From IMG/VR virus record IMGVR_UViG_3300031754_000003, positions 1 to 64,000 of that record: 64,000 bases of DNA. One strand, given 5' to 3'. The notes under the pieces were generated by a model. That model had not been told where the DNA came from. It made no database searches and saw only the letters and a program-made list of their open reading frames with translations. The translations under genes and the position numbers were made by a program. Below are positions 14,379 through 23,864 of the stretch, piece by piece; the first letter of the stretch is position 1; every line of letters starts with the position of its first letter. This DNA is from a virus.

Positions 14379-14744
14379 ATGAGTAAACCAAACGAACGCG
14401 ACCGTGAGAAAGCACTCGGCCATCTAACGAGGAGGTGGGGAACTTTCGAGGATAGAATCGAGAGCTTAGCCAGGGCTTTCGCAGCCGAACGCGAGGATGA
14501 CGAATGGCAGCCTATCGAAACGGCGCCGATCAATGAAAGCGTGCTGATATGGCTCCCTCAGTGGGAACATTATGGGCCGGGGATCTATCGCGCTATTCTA
14601 GTAGACATGGGCACTGGTCAACATTGGCACACAACGGCGTGGTCATGTGGCCGCGACTTATCCCCTGGCGATTGGCCCGAACTCTGGATGCCTCTACCGA
14701 AACCCCCGGTCATGCGCCTTCCAGGCGCCGTGCCTGGTAAGTGA
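14379..14744 (+). CDS. DUF551-like protein
   Basis: 121 residues. N-terminal helical part (1-45), then a DUF551-type unit: EWQPIETAPINESVLIWLPQW, a central GIYRAILVDMGTG, and the closing WPELWMPLPKPP. DUF551 is common in phages and has no known activity. Preceded by GAGGGGAGCC. Confidence 0.6.
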   Translation: MSKPNERDREKALGHLTRRWGTFEDRIESLARAFAAEREDDEWQPIETAPINESVLIWLPQWEHYGPGIYRAILVDMGTGQHWHTTAWSCGRDLSPGDWPELWMPLPKPPVMRLPGAVPGK

Positions 14745-14745
14745 G

Positions 14746-15156
14746 ATGTGGACAGGTACCTGGACGGCCACGCTTAATGCAGATGGCACCTACACCATGA
14801 CCGGAGTATGGGAATCGAGCGCCCCGCCGCCGACTCCTCCACCCCCGACAGCCCCATTCCTGGTGAACGGGAGCGCGACACCGGCGCCTGTAGCGGCCGG
14901 CGGCAATATCACTATCACCATTACTGGCGATCTCGGCAATGACTACGTGCGCATCGTTGATCCGAATGGGAGTGAGATACAGCGAACCGCAACCACGGTG
15001 GCGGGTAATAACCAATTTATTATGCCGTTGACCGAGGAGAACATATTTCAGCAACAGTCGCCTGTGCCGCCCGGCGTGTACACGATCGAGTACGATCGGG
15101 GCGGCTCGAACGTGCCGACGCCGATCTCGCAGATCAAGCTCACGGTGACCGGATGA
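14746..15156 (+). CDS. Beta-sandwich protein, possible surface or lysis-region protein
   Basis: 136 residues from ATG 14746, one base after the previous stop. Begins MWTGTWTATLNADGTYTMTG, then a proline-rich linker (residues 26-36) and an Ig-like domain of about 100 residues ending in the beta strand ISQIKLTVTG. No signal peptide. Overlaps the next gene by 4 bases, and the two are likely partners. Confidence 0.55.
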   Translation: MWTGTWTATLNADGTYTMTGVWESSAPPPTPPPPTAPFLVNGSATPAPVAAGGNITITITGDLGNDYVRIVDPNGSEIQRTATTVAGNNQFIMPLTEENIFQQQSPVPPGVYTIEYDRGGSNVPTPISQIKLTVTG

Positions 15157-16388
15157 GCGGCGCCCCTGACTTCTACAGTGCGTCGGGTACCGTCACATTT
15201 GATGAGGCGTACGTGATATTGCCGATGGTGATCAGGATGACCTCGGCAGGCAACATCGTAGTCGGCGAAGCGTGGTACAACATGATGGCGCGGGAGATCG
15301 ATCTCGCCGCCCAGACGGTTCGACGGATCGGCCCAACTGGGAACCTTGCTGAGATCCAGCCAGGGGCGGACAGCTGGGGTTGGATGGACGTGGATGATGT
15401 TGGGGCTTGCGGCCCAGTTGACGACATCGTCCTGTTCAAGATGGACAGCAACCCTGGCTCGGCTGCGACCGCGTGGCGATGGTCGCTCGATGGCACTTAT
15501 AACGGGGTGTTCCCTGGGCAGCAGGGCCACGACTTTCCCTCTGAGGGTCAGCCAGGCGTGGGGCATTACCCCTGGGCCTTTGCCTTCTCGAAGACAGAGT
15601 TCCGCATGCTCTCGGCGGGAAAGGGGATGACCGGGTACACTGGGTGGAGGTACCTTCTCCCTACCGACCCTAACCAGGCTATAGACGACGTGCTCTGGCC
15701 CGAACGGGACTACTCCGCGCCAGTCGCATGGAATAACGGAACATTGCCGTTCTTCCCGTGGCTGCTACGCCCGTCCTTCACCGCACTCTATGGGGACACG
15801 GGACAGCACTGGCTCGGGCAGAATGTCCTACCCATCCTCGATGACATCCCCCGGCTCTACCCGACCGACGCCGAGCTGATCGCGTTCATTCAGAGTGGGT
15901 CAGGGGGCATGGTTCCGCGCCCAGAGCTGTCTATCGACGAGACGGGGGCGCCAGGGCGCGCGCTAGCCTCAGCGATGTACTTCTGTCGGCGGCAAGCCAT
16001 GTCCGGCAGCTTCCCCACGCCGCAGCCCTCATTATTCACGGCCGGCGACGGTTCCGGCGCTGGGATACTGGTAACACCAGGCACCTATGCGCTCGATTGC
16101 ATCCGGCCGCAGATAAGCGGCGTGACGATTACGCGGCAGAGCAACACTAGCATCCGCGTACAGTGGACGACGGATAAGGCGACCATAGGTCTCGTGGCGG
16201 CGGGTACGTCGAATTCGGCTGGTTCCCCCTATCCGTACAATCTATGGTCTCCCTTGGAGACAGGCTTCTCGACGAGCCACGACATCACCATCACCGGGCT
16301 GCCTGACGTCACGCCAATCCACATCAATCTCGTTTCAAAAGACGCATCAGATAACTGGAACTGCATCGCCGATGTTCCGGTGATCTAG
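15153..16388 (+). CDS. Large hypothetical protein with C-terminal fibronectin-III-like domain
   Basis: 411 residues, no signal peptide. Residues 1-330 are Trp/Gly/Pro-rich and lack a recognised family. Residues 330-411 look like a fibronectin type III domain (PQISGVTITRQSNTSIRVQW, THDITITGLPD-like strands, NLVSKDASDNW). Such modules in phages are usually on virion surface proteins. It is odd that it lies in the rightward early-like block, away from the leftward tail genes, just before the convergent tail cluster. Confidence 0.5.
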   Translation: MSGAPDFYSASGTVTFDEAYVILPMVIRMTSAGNIVVGEAWYNMMAREIDLAAQTVRRIGPTGNLAEIQPGADSWGWMDVDDVGACGPVDDIVLFKMDSNPGSAATAWRWSLDGTYNGVFPGQQGHDFPSEGQPGVGHYPWAFAFSKTEFRMLSAGKGMTGYTGWRYLLPTDPNQAIDDVLWPERDYSAPVAWNNGTLPFFPWLLRPSFTALYGDTGQHWLGQNVLPILDDIPRLYPTDAELIAFIQSGSGGMVPRPELSIDETGAPGRALASAMYFCRRQAMSGSFPTPQPSLFTAGDGSGAGILVTPGTYALDCIRPQISGVTITRQSNTSIRVQWTTDKATIGLVAAGTSNSAGSPYPYNLWSPLETGFSTSHDITITGLPDVTPIHINLVSKDASDNWNCIADVPVI

Positions 16389-16393
16389 GGCTC

Positions 16394-16711
16394 ATGGCCA
16401 CTGGAACTCGATACCTCGGAAACCCGTGCAAACGGGGGCACTCTGGCTGGCGCTGGCGCGCAAATGGAACTTGCTGTGATTGCGCGCGCCAGCGTGAGGC
16501 TACCGATGGCGGTCCCGTCTACTGGGCTGCGAAGCGCCGTGCCTGGCGGGATCGGCAGATTGCCCAAGACCCGGATGGGTTCCATGCCCGCGATGCGGCA
16601 AAGTCCCGCGCTTGGTGGCATACGAGCCTCCGTGCAACTGCTGTGGCAGAAAGGCGAGCCGCCAAGCTACGAGACACCTTGAATCTCGTTTACCCGGAGA
16701 GTTTGCGATGA
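16394..16711 (+). CDS. Small zinc-finger protein, endonuclease VII-like finger
   Basis: 105 residues. N-terminal CKRGHSGWRWRANGTCCDCAR (12-32) has the C-x2-GH ... C-x2-C pattern found in the zinc finger of phage recombination endonuclease VII-like proteins. The rest is Arg/Ala-rich and helical (KRRAWRDRQIAQDPD), with no obvious catalytic core, so it may be a short DNA-binding relative. Confidence 0.5.
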   Translation: MATGTRYLGNPCKRGHSGWRWRANGTCCDCARQREATDGGPVYWAAKRRAWRDRQIAQDPDGFHARDAAKSRAWWHTSLRATAVAERRAAKLRDTLNLVYPESLR

Positions 16712-16738
16712 TGTTCCCCTGGTGGCAGGAGCGGTTGA

Positions 16739-16915
16739 GTGAGTGATTATCGGGCATGGGGGCAATGGAACATGCGGGCGGGGGTTCGGGGGGAGATGAC
16801 ATCGAGGGACTGGCGCAATCGGGTCCTGCGACTGCGTTTCCTTGCCAACGCGCGTCGGCGCCTGCTGAGAGCCCTCAAAGCGCGGAGCCGGTCGCGATCA
16901 GACTGCGCCGAGTGA
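16739..16915 (+). CDS. Small Arg-rich protein (GTG start)
   Basis: 58 residues from GTG 16739, read directly. It begins VSDYRAWGQWN and continues as a strongly basic helix (RLRFLANARRRLLRALKARS). A 12-codon frame beginning MMFPWWQERLSE (16708-16746) sits between it and the zinc-finger gene and overlaps its start by 8 bases, as if for coupling. It ends 8 bases before the end of the convergent tail gene. Could be nucleic-acid binding; no family recognised. Confidence 0.4.
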   Translation: MSDYRAWGQWNMRAGVRGEMTSRDWRNRVLRLRFLANARRRLLRALKARSRSRSDCAE

Positions 16916-16922
16916 GCCTCAT

Positions 16923-19286
16923 TTATTTCGGCAGGAGCAGCCTGCGGCGGGTGATGATACCATTCTCCTGGACGGCTTTGCTCATTCTCCATGCCGCCGC
17001 TATTGGCAGCAATGCACCGACACCAAGGAGCGGGAGATTGGGATTTGCGCTAGCTGCCGTCGTTCCATCAAATGCGCCAATGTTGTAGCCAGAGCCCACA
17101 CCGGTCGGTATCGAGTTGCCATAAAAGTCTTGTGGCCCAGGGTTGATCGAAAAAGTAGATAGCAGATCAATCCCCGTTCCTATCAACGGCGAGCCGGAGA
17201 GAAGATGGTAAGCAGTCGGGGCAGGAGGAATATACCCACCAACCGCTCCGCCGCTGCCGGCGCTCGTGAGTTGCGGGTTCCCTGACAAGCCGTGAGCTTC
17301 CTGGGAAGTTCCCGTCCGGATGGCAGCAAGAGTGGAGTACTGTGTGCCTTGCCACTCAAGAAGAAACCCGCCATTAGGGCTGTAATAACAATTACCATCC
17401 AGGACCCACGCATAGCTATCAGCGATAACATTCACACTCGTCTGGGTGTTGTAAAAAATGTTGTTATATACTGACCCACTAACTGCGCCAGACGATTGGT
17501 TTCCATAAAAACAACTAGCCCCAAACGTGCTGTTGTATACTGTATTATTGTAGACCTCGGCGCCACTTGTCGTGCCGCCAGACCCATAAACAAAGCATCC
17601 ATAACTTGGGAAGTTGCCATTCGCTCCGCAGTTCTCTGATATATTGTAGCGAATAACGGCTCCGGTGTTGTTTGCGCCGGCATAAGAAAACGCCATAAGT
17701 CCCGCGCCGACGCATTCATGCGCATAGCAATACTCTATGGTGCAGTTAACGCAGTCACCGTCCAGGTCGAACGCATCGCCATCTGTGCCGCTATTGCTGG
17801 AAATGTTGTACGCCTCGGAAAATTGCATGATGCTGCTGGTTGCATGACCAAATTGGAACCCAGCCGGGCCACTGGCCCCGGTGTTGTTCGCTCCGCAGTC
17901 GTGAGCTAGGCACCGCGTAATCGTCGCGCCGCTTACATTGATCAGCGCAAAGCCGCCGCCGCTCCAATAACCAACGGAAGTTCCGGAAACACCGGGGCAA
18001 TTACTCACCGAACAATCCGAGATCATCGGTGATGCAAAGTTGCGCGTAGTGCTTCCTACAACACCAGTAATATAAATACCGGATGTGGCTTGGTCAGCAA
18101 TGGCAGTGCCGCCGCAACAAGCCGTGACCGTACAATTCGAAATCGTTGGACCGGTGATAGCCACGCTATCGCTAGAGGACGTTACGTAGATACCGCATTG
18201 TCCGAAACCAGAAACTGTTAGCCCGCTTAGGATTATATTCGTACCTGTCCCTACGCCGCCCGTGAAGCTAGACCACACACCATTTTTCCCCGACGTATTA
18301 TCACCAGTTAACGTCAGGTTTTCTATCGTATAGCAGCTGATGTCGACCATCTCTATGCCGTGAGCACCAGACGGTGCGATCGTCGCGTTCCCGGTGCCGT
18401 AGCTGCCAATCGTCAAAATGTTCGTTGCGTTCGGCGGGTTCGAGGAATCGTAATTACTCAATCCAAAGCTCAGCCCCGCGTCCGTAAACGTTTGGCCTCC
18501 GTTAAAAAGGATTTGATCTCCTGACCGGAACATCTGGGAATTGACATGCCCAACAGTCTGCCACGGAGTCGATGTAGAAGTGCCATTGTTACTGTCACTT
18601 CCGGTCAATGACACATAATATGTGGTATCACTGGGAGGCGGGGGAGGCCCGGCTATGCCCAACGCGAATGACCACAGAGTGCCGCCGCTCGGGCTTCCTG
18701 TAGTCGCGGAAACGGCCTGTGTGTTACCTGACGAAGCTACCCACTCTGACAGCCAGGTGCTGCCGACATTTTGCACTTGAGTAAGCCCGGCTCCGGCGGT
18801 CACTCCGCCCGAACCAAGATCAACCGCATACCCTACAGCGAGCGCTGTATTTGACGAAATAATCGATGTCGACAGGGTCGATGCGCTGGTTGCAAAGACA
18901 GCCTGTTGACCCAAGGCCGAGACGCCCCCTGACGGAAATCCTGACCAGGCATCGATAATGACTACCGCAAAGGCTGCCGGACTACCTGCATCATAAATTG
19001 TGCCGGTTATCGTTGACGGCCCGTTGGTGATGGTTTCTGATGAGTAGAACCCCGCCCAATAATAGTTTGCAGCGGACGACGTATTGTACTGGGTGCCTAC
19101 GACAGTGTAATTATTACCCTTGTCGTCCGTTACACTCAGAAGGCGGGACGCTCCTGTATTCGGCCCAACCCAGCCAACGACTCCAGTTACTACCTGTCCC
19201 GAAGCAAGGGCGGAACTAAATGTCGCAGACGGAGTATCCCCACTCTGCCCGCTGTGCGTTGTACCCTGTACCCAAGCATACGTCAT
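16923..19286 (-). CDS. Right-handed beta-helix tail spike-like protein A
   Basis: 787 residues, no signal peptide. Residues 1-210 are a beta-sandwich (GSGGVTAGAGLTQ type strands), a PPPPPS linker lies near 215, and 220-740 form a right-handed beta-helix with repeated NCTVTACCG, GIYIT, IEYCYAHEC and NNTVYNS turns as in polysaccharide-degrading spikes. The last 45 residues end AAAWRMSKAVQENGIITRRRLLLPK and are shared with the next gene. Likely a virion spike or surface depolymerase. Last gene of the long leftward late block. Confidence 0.6.
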   Translation of the reverse strand: MTYAWVQGTTHSGQSGDTPSATFSSALASGQVVTGVVGWVGPNTGASRLLSVTDDKGNNYTVVGTQYNTSSAANYYWAGFYSSETITNGPSTITGTIYDAGSPAAFAVVIIDAWSGFPSGGVSALGQQAVFATSASTLSTSIISSNTALAVGYAVDLGSGGVTAGAGLTQVQNVGSTWLSEWVASSGNTQAVSATTGSPSGGTLWSFALGIAGPPPPPSDTTYYVSLTGSDSNNGTSTSTPWQTVGHVNSQMFRSGDQILFNGGQTFTDAGLSFGLSNYDSSNPPNATNILTIGSYGTGNATIAPSGAHGIEMVDISCYTIENLTLTGDNTSGKNGVWSSFTGGVGTGTNIILSGLTVSGFGQCGIYVTSSSDSVAITGPTISNCTVTACCGGTAIADQATSGIYITGVVGSTTRNFASPMISDCSVSNCPGVSGTSVGYWSGGGFALINVSGATITRCLAHDCGANNTGASGPAGFQFGHATSSIMQFSEAYNISSNSGTDGDAFDLDGDCVNCTIEYCYAHECVGAGLMAFSYAGANNTGAVIRYNISENCGANGNFPSYGCFVYGSGGTTSGAEVYNNTVYNSTFGASCFYGNQSSGAVSGSVYNNIFYNTQTSVNVIADSYAWVLDGNCYYSPNGGFLLEWQGTQYSTLAAIRTGTSQEAHGLSGNPQLTSAGSGGAVGGYIPPAPTAYHLLSGSPLIGTGIDLLSTFSINPGPQDFYGNSIPTGVGSGYNIGAFDGTTAASANPNLPLLGVGALLPIAAAWRMSKAVQENGIITRRRLLLPK

Positions 19287-21983
19287 CTAATAGAACCGGA
19301 GCAGCCTGCGGCGAGTGATCCTAGCGTTTTCCGCAACCGCTTTGCCAAATTTCCACGCGGCTGCCCCAAGTAGAGCAGGACGCCAGCCGATCATGTTCCC
19401 AACGCCCACCTTCGGAACGCCTTGATTACCGGCAGCTCCATAGGCCCCGACAGGGAATCCAGTATTCGATCCTTTTGGAATGCTGTTCCCGTAGTAGTCA
19501 TGAAGACCGGGAGTTATGCTGAACGAGGTAGAAAGGTTGATACCGGCCCCGAACATCGTTGAGCTGGATTGAAGCTTGTATGCAGAAAGAGCGCCAGGGT
19601 TGTAGCCGTTGGTCGTGCCGCCGCCGCCTGGGCTGGTGAGCGCGGGATCGGTCGAGAAACCGCCATTCGCAGTTTCCTGACCGCTATTAGTCTTCCATGT
19701 CGAGAACGTAGTGTAATTGGTCGGCCCCGTCCAATCGGCCGAGAACGTACCACTAGCATAATAATTATTCCCGTCCAGGTGTAATCCTGCCACACTAGGC
19801 GTGCCGGTGAAAGCCACCAACTTATTGGTACCAGTCGTGTAAAAGATGTTGTTACATATACGCCCACTTACGGTATTTGATCCAGATCCACCTATACCAA
19901 GCGCTGGATTTCCGGATGCGTATACCGTGTTATTATAGATGGCTAAACCAGTAGTAGTATTGCTATCTGCCCCCACTAGTATTTCCGGGTTCCCACTAGA
20001 AGACCTTCCGTTATTCTGACTTATACAATACCTAAACGTGATCCCAGAATTAGGAGCATAGCTAGAAAATAATAGAAACCCGTTTCCAGCATTATTATGG
20101 CTATAGCAGTACTGCACGACACAGTTAATAGATGCCTCTACATCGTATCCGTCACCATCGACGGTAAAGGAACCGTTTTTATTAAGATAACTCTCACAAA
20201 ATTGTATCACTCCTCCGCTAACCGCCGCCAGGAAGATACCGACTGGACCCGATATAGAAAATCCTGCGTTTGATCCATTATCGTGTGCAATACAATACTC
20301 AATAAGACACCCACATGAATTGCCATTCGCATCTGTTAATGCAGTGCCAGCAACTTGTTCCGCGAGAATGCCACCACCTGTCCAATCTGAGCTATTCGCT
20401 GCATTACCCGTGTTGTTGTACACAGTGCATCCAGTTATATGGACATTCGTGTTCGCAAATGACCCCGGAAGCCCCTGGATCTTAATCCCGCAGGTTTCAT
20501 TCAGCGCTGACCCGCCGGTGTTATCGTGTGATATACAGCCGCTGATAGTGACACTATCAAACCCCGACGTGGTGCTATTCAACCAAATACCATTGCCGCC
20601 AAACGCGCTGACGGTAAGATTTATCAACTGGAAGAAAGACAGCTGAGAGGCAATGCTATTTGTTATAAGTACCCCATCCGTGGTACTAGTCGCTATCCCT
20701 GGTCCGGTCACTATCAAGTTCTGCAGTACCAGACCCTGGACATTTAATGCGGAAATGCCGTGAGAAGAAGTGCTACTAATCGATATGGTAGCACTACCCG
20801 TGCCGTAGGAGCCGACCGTGAATGGATTGACGTTGGACCATGGAGCCCCGGTTCCGGCATTCGCAGTACCGAGAGCCAGCGCGGTAGTGAAGGTCTGCCC
20901 TCCCTGCAAGGATAGGGTATCACTACCGTTATACGTCTTGGTGAGCGCGAAGGCGAGCGTCGCCCAAGGCCCATTGGTGCCACTGGTGAATGTCGGTGAA
21001 GTCCCATTATTGCTGTCGCTACCAGCCGAGCTATCTACGTAATAATTAACGCCGCTGACGTGTACTGGCGTGTAGGCAATGCGGATGGCGCCCTGAGCGC
21101 CATTACCGCCGGCGCCGCGTGTAGTCGCTGCGCTTCCAGACCCCGCACCGCCGCCTCCATAAAGCCCACCAGCTCCACCGTCGGACCCAGTGGCGATTCC
21201 AGCCGCACCACTACTACCGCCGCCACCCCCGGAGCCATGAGATGCATCCCATTCTGTTCCAGCCCCTCCGGCCCCTCCGGCTGAAGCAAGGCTGGTAGAG
21301 TCACCAAACCCGCCACCACCGCCGCTTCCCGCAGATCCTGGCGCGCCGGCAACGCTAGAGCTACTCGATCCCGCTCCGCCGGGGGCGCCGATTTGATTTA
21401 GGAACGAGATAGAGGCGCCGCCGTTAGCCCCAGTGTTTGTCGCGCTAGTGGCACCATTGGCACCACCTCCATTAGCCCCGCCGCCAGCGCCACCGTTCCC
21501 GGTGGTCGCACCTCCCGTTCCTCCGGGACCGCCAGGACCGGCCGCTCCACCACCACCGGGGCCAGAGGCGCCACTACCCGCAGCGCCTGCGCCGCCCGTG
21601 TAAAGTGTGTCTCCGGTATGCCCTACCCCACCAGCTCCGGGAGTAGCCCCCACGGTGCCTCCGCCGCCGCCAGCCCATACGCTCGCGCCAGCGCCTGTAG
21701 TCCCATTGAACCAGCTATCAGTACCCGCGGTGCCATCAATACCGGTAACCCCAGCAGTGCCGCCAACTCCTGGTGAGCCGATTTGGTAAGTGGCAGTTCC
21801 ACCCGGAGTAAGGGATAGATTATTTTTTTTGGCGTACCCGCCTCCCCCGCCAGAAGAGCCGCCGTTACGTCCTCCACCGCCGCCCGCGATAACCTCTATG
21901 GAGTTGTTCGAGCTATTCCAATCGACAGGAACATTCCAAGTTTGGTTGCTCCCGGTTGGCGAAGTTAAAAATATAACGGTCAT
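19287..21983 (-). CDS. Glycine-rich plus beta-helix tail spike-like protein B
   Basis: 898 residues from ATG 21983, an ATGA overlap with the upstream gene; the in-frame start at 22016 would add 11 residues. Residues 1-20 begin MTVIFLTSPTGSNQTWNVP, 27-290 are a glycine-rich domain (GGGG and GAGG runs) as in phage tail-tip adhesins, and 300-850 form a beta-helix that is clearly paralogous to protein A (DGDGYDVEASINCVVQYCY, NNTVYASGNP). C-terminal residues repeat the ARITRRRLLRFY tail. The two genes are 1 base apart. Confidence 0.6.
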   Translation of the reverse strand: MTVIFLTSPTGSNQTWNVPVDWNSSNNSIEVIAGGGGGRNGGSSGGGGGYAKKNNLSLTPGGTATYQIGSPGVGGTAGVTGIDGTAGTDSWFNGTTGAGASVWAGGGGGTVGATPGAGGVGHTGDTLYTGGAGAAGSGASGPGGGGAAGPGGPGGTGGATTGNGGAGGGANGGGANGATSATNTGANGGASISFLNQIGAPGGAGSSSSSVAGAPGSAGSGGGGGFGDSTSLASAGGAGGAGTEWDASHGSGGGGGSSGAAGIATGSDGGAGGLYGGGGAGSGSAATTRGAGGNGAQGAIRIAYTPVHVSGVNYYVDSSAGSDSNNGTSPTFTSGTNGPWATLAFALTKTYNGSDTLSLQGGQTFTTALALGTANAGTGAPWSNVNPFTVGSYGTGSATISISSTSSHGISALNVQGLVLQNLIVTGPGIATSTTDGVLITNSIASQLSFFQLINLTVSAFGGNGIWLNSTTSGFDSVTISGCISHDNTGGSALNETCGIKIQGLPGSFANTNVHITGCTVYNNTGNAANSSDWTGGGILAEQVAGTALTDANGNSCGCLIEYCIAHDNGSNAGFSISGPVGIFLAAVSGGVIQFCESYLNKNGSFTVDGDGYDVEASINCVVQYCYSHNNAGNGFLLFSSYAPNSGITFRYCISQNNGRSSSGNPEILVGADSNTTTGLAIYNNTVYASGNPALGIGGSGSNTVSGRICNNIFYTTGTNKLVAFTGTPSVAGLHLDGNNYYASGTFSADWTGPTNYTTFSTWKTNSGQETANGGFSTDPALTSPGGGGTTNGYNPGALSAYKLQSSSTMFGAGINLSTSFSITPGLHDYYGNSIPKGSNTGFPVGAYGAAGNQGVPKVGVGNMIGWRPALLGAAAWKFGKAVAENARITRRRLLRFY

Positions 21984-23854
21984 GGAGAACTCCCCAGCAC
22001 ACAGGTGGGCCGCCAAGCGAACAGACCTGACACACCATCACCGGTGTAGGAAGCAACCGGCCCAGTCTCCGCTAATCCTACCGTCATGTCAGCAGATCCG
22101 GCGCCAAGATTGGCCACGCTGATTATGGCTCGCCACCACCCGCTTCCGATATTGTTGGTGCGCTGGACTAAACCCGTAGCCGTGCCACTGGTGCCAAAGT
22201 TAGCCATGGCACCACTCGTGTCTGCAAAAGCGTAAGCGCCACCAGTCGTTCCACCAATAGATATAAGGAGAAGACGTGTCGCTCCAGTTCCTAGCGCTTT
22301 GTAATATACTGCACAGGTGTAGGTTTGGTTATTTGGTATGGGTACGCTGCCATTATCTATCTCGTGGATGCCGTTTGCCGTGTTCTCTATTAATTTAACA
22401 GCGGTCGTCCCACTGTTTGGGTCTGTCTGCCCTCCTGTTGTGGCACTGTTGGTGGCCGTCCATCCGGTAGCGAAGCTATCGCCACCAGGGACAAGATTGA
22501 TCGGCGGGCCGCTCGAATACGAGTTCCCCAATACTACCTGAGTCCCACTCACGGTGTACGGGTAGTATGTCGTAGCACCCGCTGCCGTGTCGGGCGCGGC
22601 TGCTCCGGATGATACCGTGTAGCCCGTACCCCAAGTGATTGTTCCACCGCCGCCCGCGGTGCCCTGCTGAACCTCCATGAAGCCATGCTGCCCGTCGTGC
22701 GCATATACCGGATTGGTGATCGTGCAGGGGACGCATGAAGCCGATAGCACAAAGATATGGTTTGGCGAAAACTGAAAATCTGGCGCATTTGAAGCAACTG
22801 TGGCTCCAGGCAGATCGCTGATGGCTTGTAGGTAATGCGTCTTTTGTGGCCGCTGCCAATCGAGGGACGCCTCTGTCGTCGCATTATCGTAAGCGGCCGT
22901 GGCGCTATCTGCCGGAAAACCCTGATAATCAAGAATGCAATTACTGCAAGAGATCGAGCCGCCACCGCCGTTTGTGTTATCATATGTAGTGTTATAAAGG
23001 ACCGAAACGTCTCGGATAATCACATTGGACATACTGACGTTGTTGGTATTCCAAACTATGGCCGGACTCAAAGATACTGGGCCAGAGCACCTGGCGCTAA
23101 AGATAATCTGGTTACTACCAGACACATGTATACATATAATCTGACTGTTGTTTAAAGCAGTCATTATGTCATCAGTGCCGTCCGCAAAGTAATTAGAGTT
23201 ATTATCTTCGGCGCGCGTATTGGTGAACTGGTTGTTGGTGCAACCAATATCACAATCTATTCCTTGAGGTACCGCTGGCGATTCATAATCGGCGATTTGA
23301 TTGAACCTGCAGTTCACGCCGCAATACACCCCAGGCAAAGATCCCTCTAAGGCAAAGTTTGTTAGATTGATAAATCTGTTGTTCTGTGAACAGCACGACG
23401 CAGGATGGATGTTGACTGTCGTGGCGCAGCCAAAGTTCAGGTCCAGGAATAAGTTGCCGCTCGCCGGGTGGGTCGTCAGATCTAAACAGACGGTAGAGCT
23501 ACCGCCGAAAATAGAAAACCCCCGCAAGACATTGCTATTTCCCAGAATAAAGCACGATGCGCCGGAGCAACTAACCGACGTATTCTGCGTGCCGCTAGAG
23601 CTGTCCCAGCCCGTTCCCACTTGGCTGCCAAGGATCGCACACCCCGGGTATGGGCTCAGATCAATTGCAGATCCCCCCGCGGCAAACCCACCAGGTAGAA
23701 TGAAAATGGCCTTGCCGGTGGCGCACGACGGTAGTGCCGCATTCATCGCCGCCATGTCCGTGGTCGAATTGCCTGTCGGCGTGATGTATTGATAAGGATC
23801 TGTCGCATAGGCAGCCGGTGCGAGCAGCAAGAGGCACACACAAAGGAACTTCAC
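21980..23854 (-). CDS. Secreted beta-helix protein C1 with carbohydrate-binding-like C-terminal domain
   Basis: 624 residues from GTG 23854, chosen because it follows GGGGAAC and places the signal peptide (VKFLCVCLLLLAPAAYA) at the N-terminus. Residues 20-60 hold the repeat TDMAAMNAALPSC...AIFILPGG shared with the next two genes, then a beta-helix to about 330, then the LSASCVPCTITNPVYAHDG module shared with them. The last 150 residues (WTATNSATTGGQTDPNSG) resemble a CBM-like jelly roll absent from the paralogues. Probably exported. Confidence 0.6.
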   Translation of the reverse strand: MKFLCVCLLLLAPAAYATDPYQYITPTGNSTTDMAAMNAALPSCATGKAIFILPGGFAAGGSAIDLSPYPGCAILGSQVGTGWDSSSGTQNTSVSCSGASCFILGNSNVLRGFSIFGGSSTVCLDLTTHPASGNLFLDLNFGCATTVNIHPASCCSQNNRFINLTNFALEGSLPGVYCGVNCRFNQIADYESPAVPQGIDCDIGCTNNQFTNTRAEDNNSNYFADGTDDIMTALNNSQIICIHVSGSNQIIFSARCSGPVSLSPAIVWNTNNVSMSNVIIRDVSVLYNTTYDNTNGGGGSISCSNCILDYQGFPADSATAAYDNATTEASLDWQRPQKTHYLQAISDLPGATVASNAPDFQFSPNHIFVLSASCVPCTITNPVYAHDGQHGFMEVQQGTAGGGGTITWGTGYTVSSGAAAPDTAAGATTYYPYTVSGTQVVLGNSYSSGPPINLVPGGDSFATGWTATNSATTGGQTDPNSGTTAVKLIENTANGIHEIDNGSVPIPNNQTYTCAVYYKALGTGATRLLLISIGGTTGGAYAFADTSGAMANFGTSGTATGLVQRTNNIGSGWWRAIISVANLGAGSADMTVGLAETGPVASYTGDGVSGLFAWRPTCVLGSSP

Positions 23855-23864
23855 AGCCGTTCCC

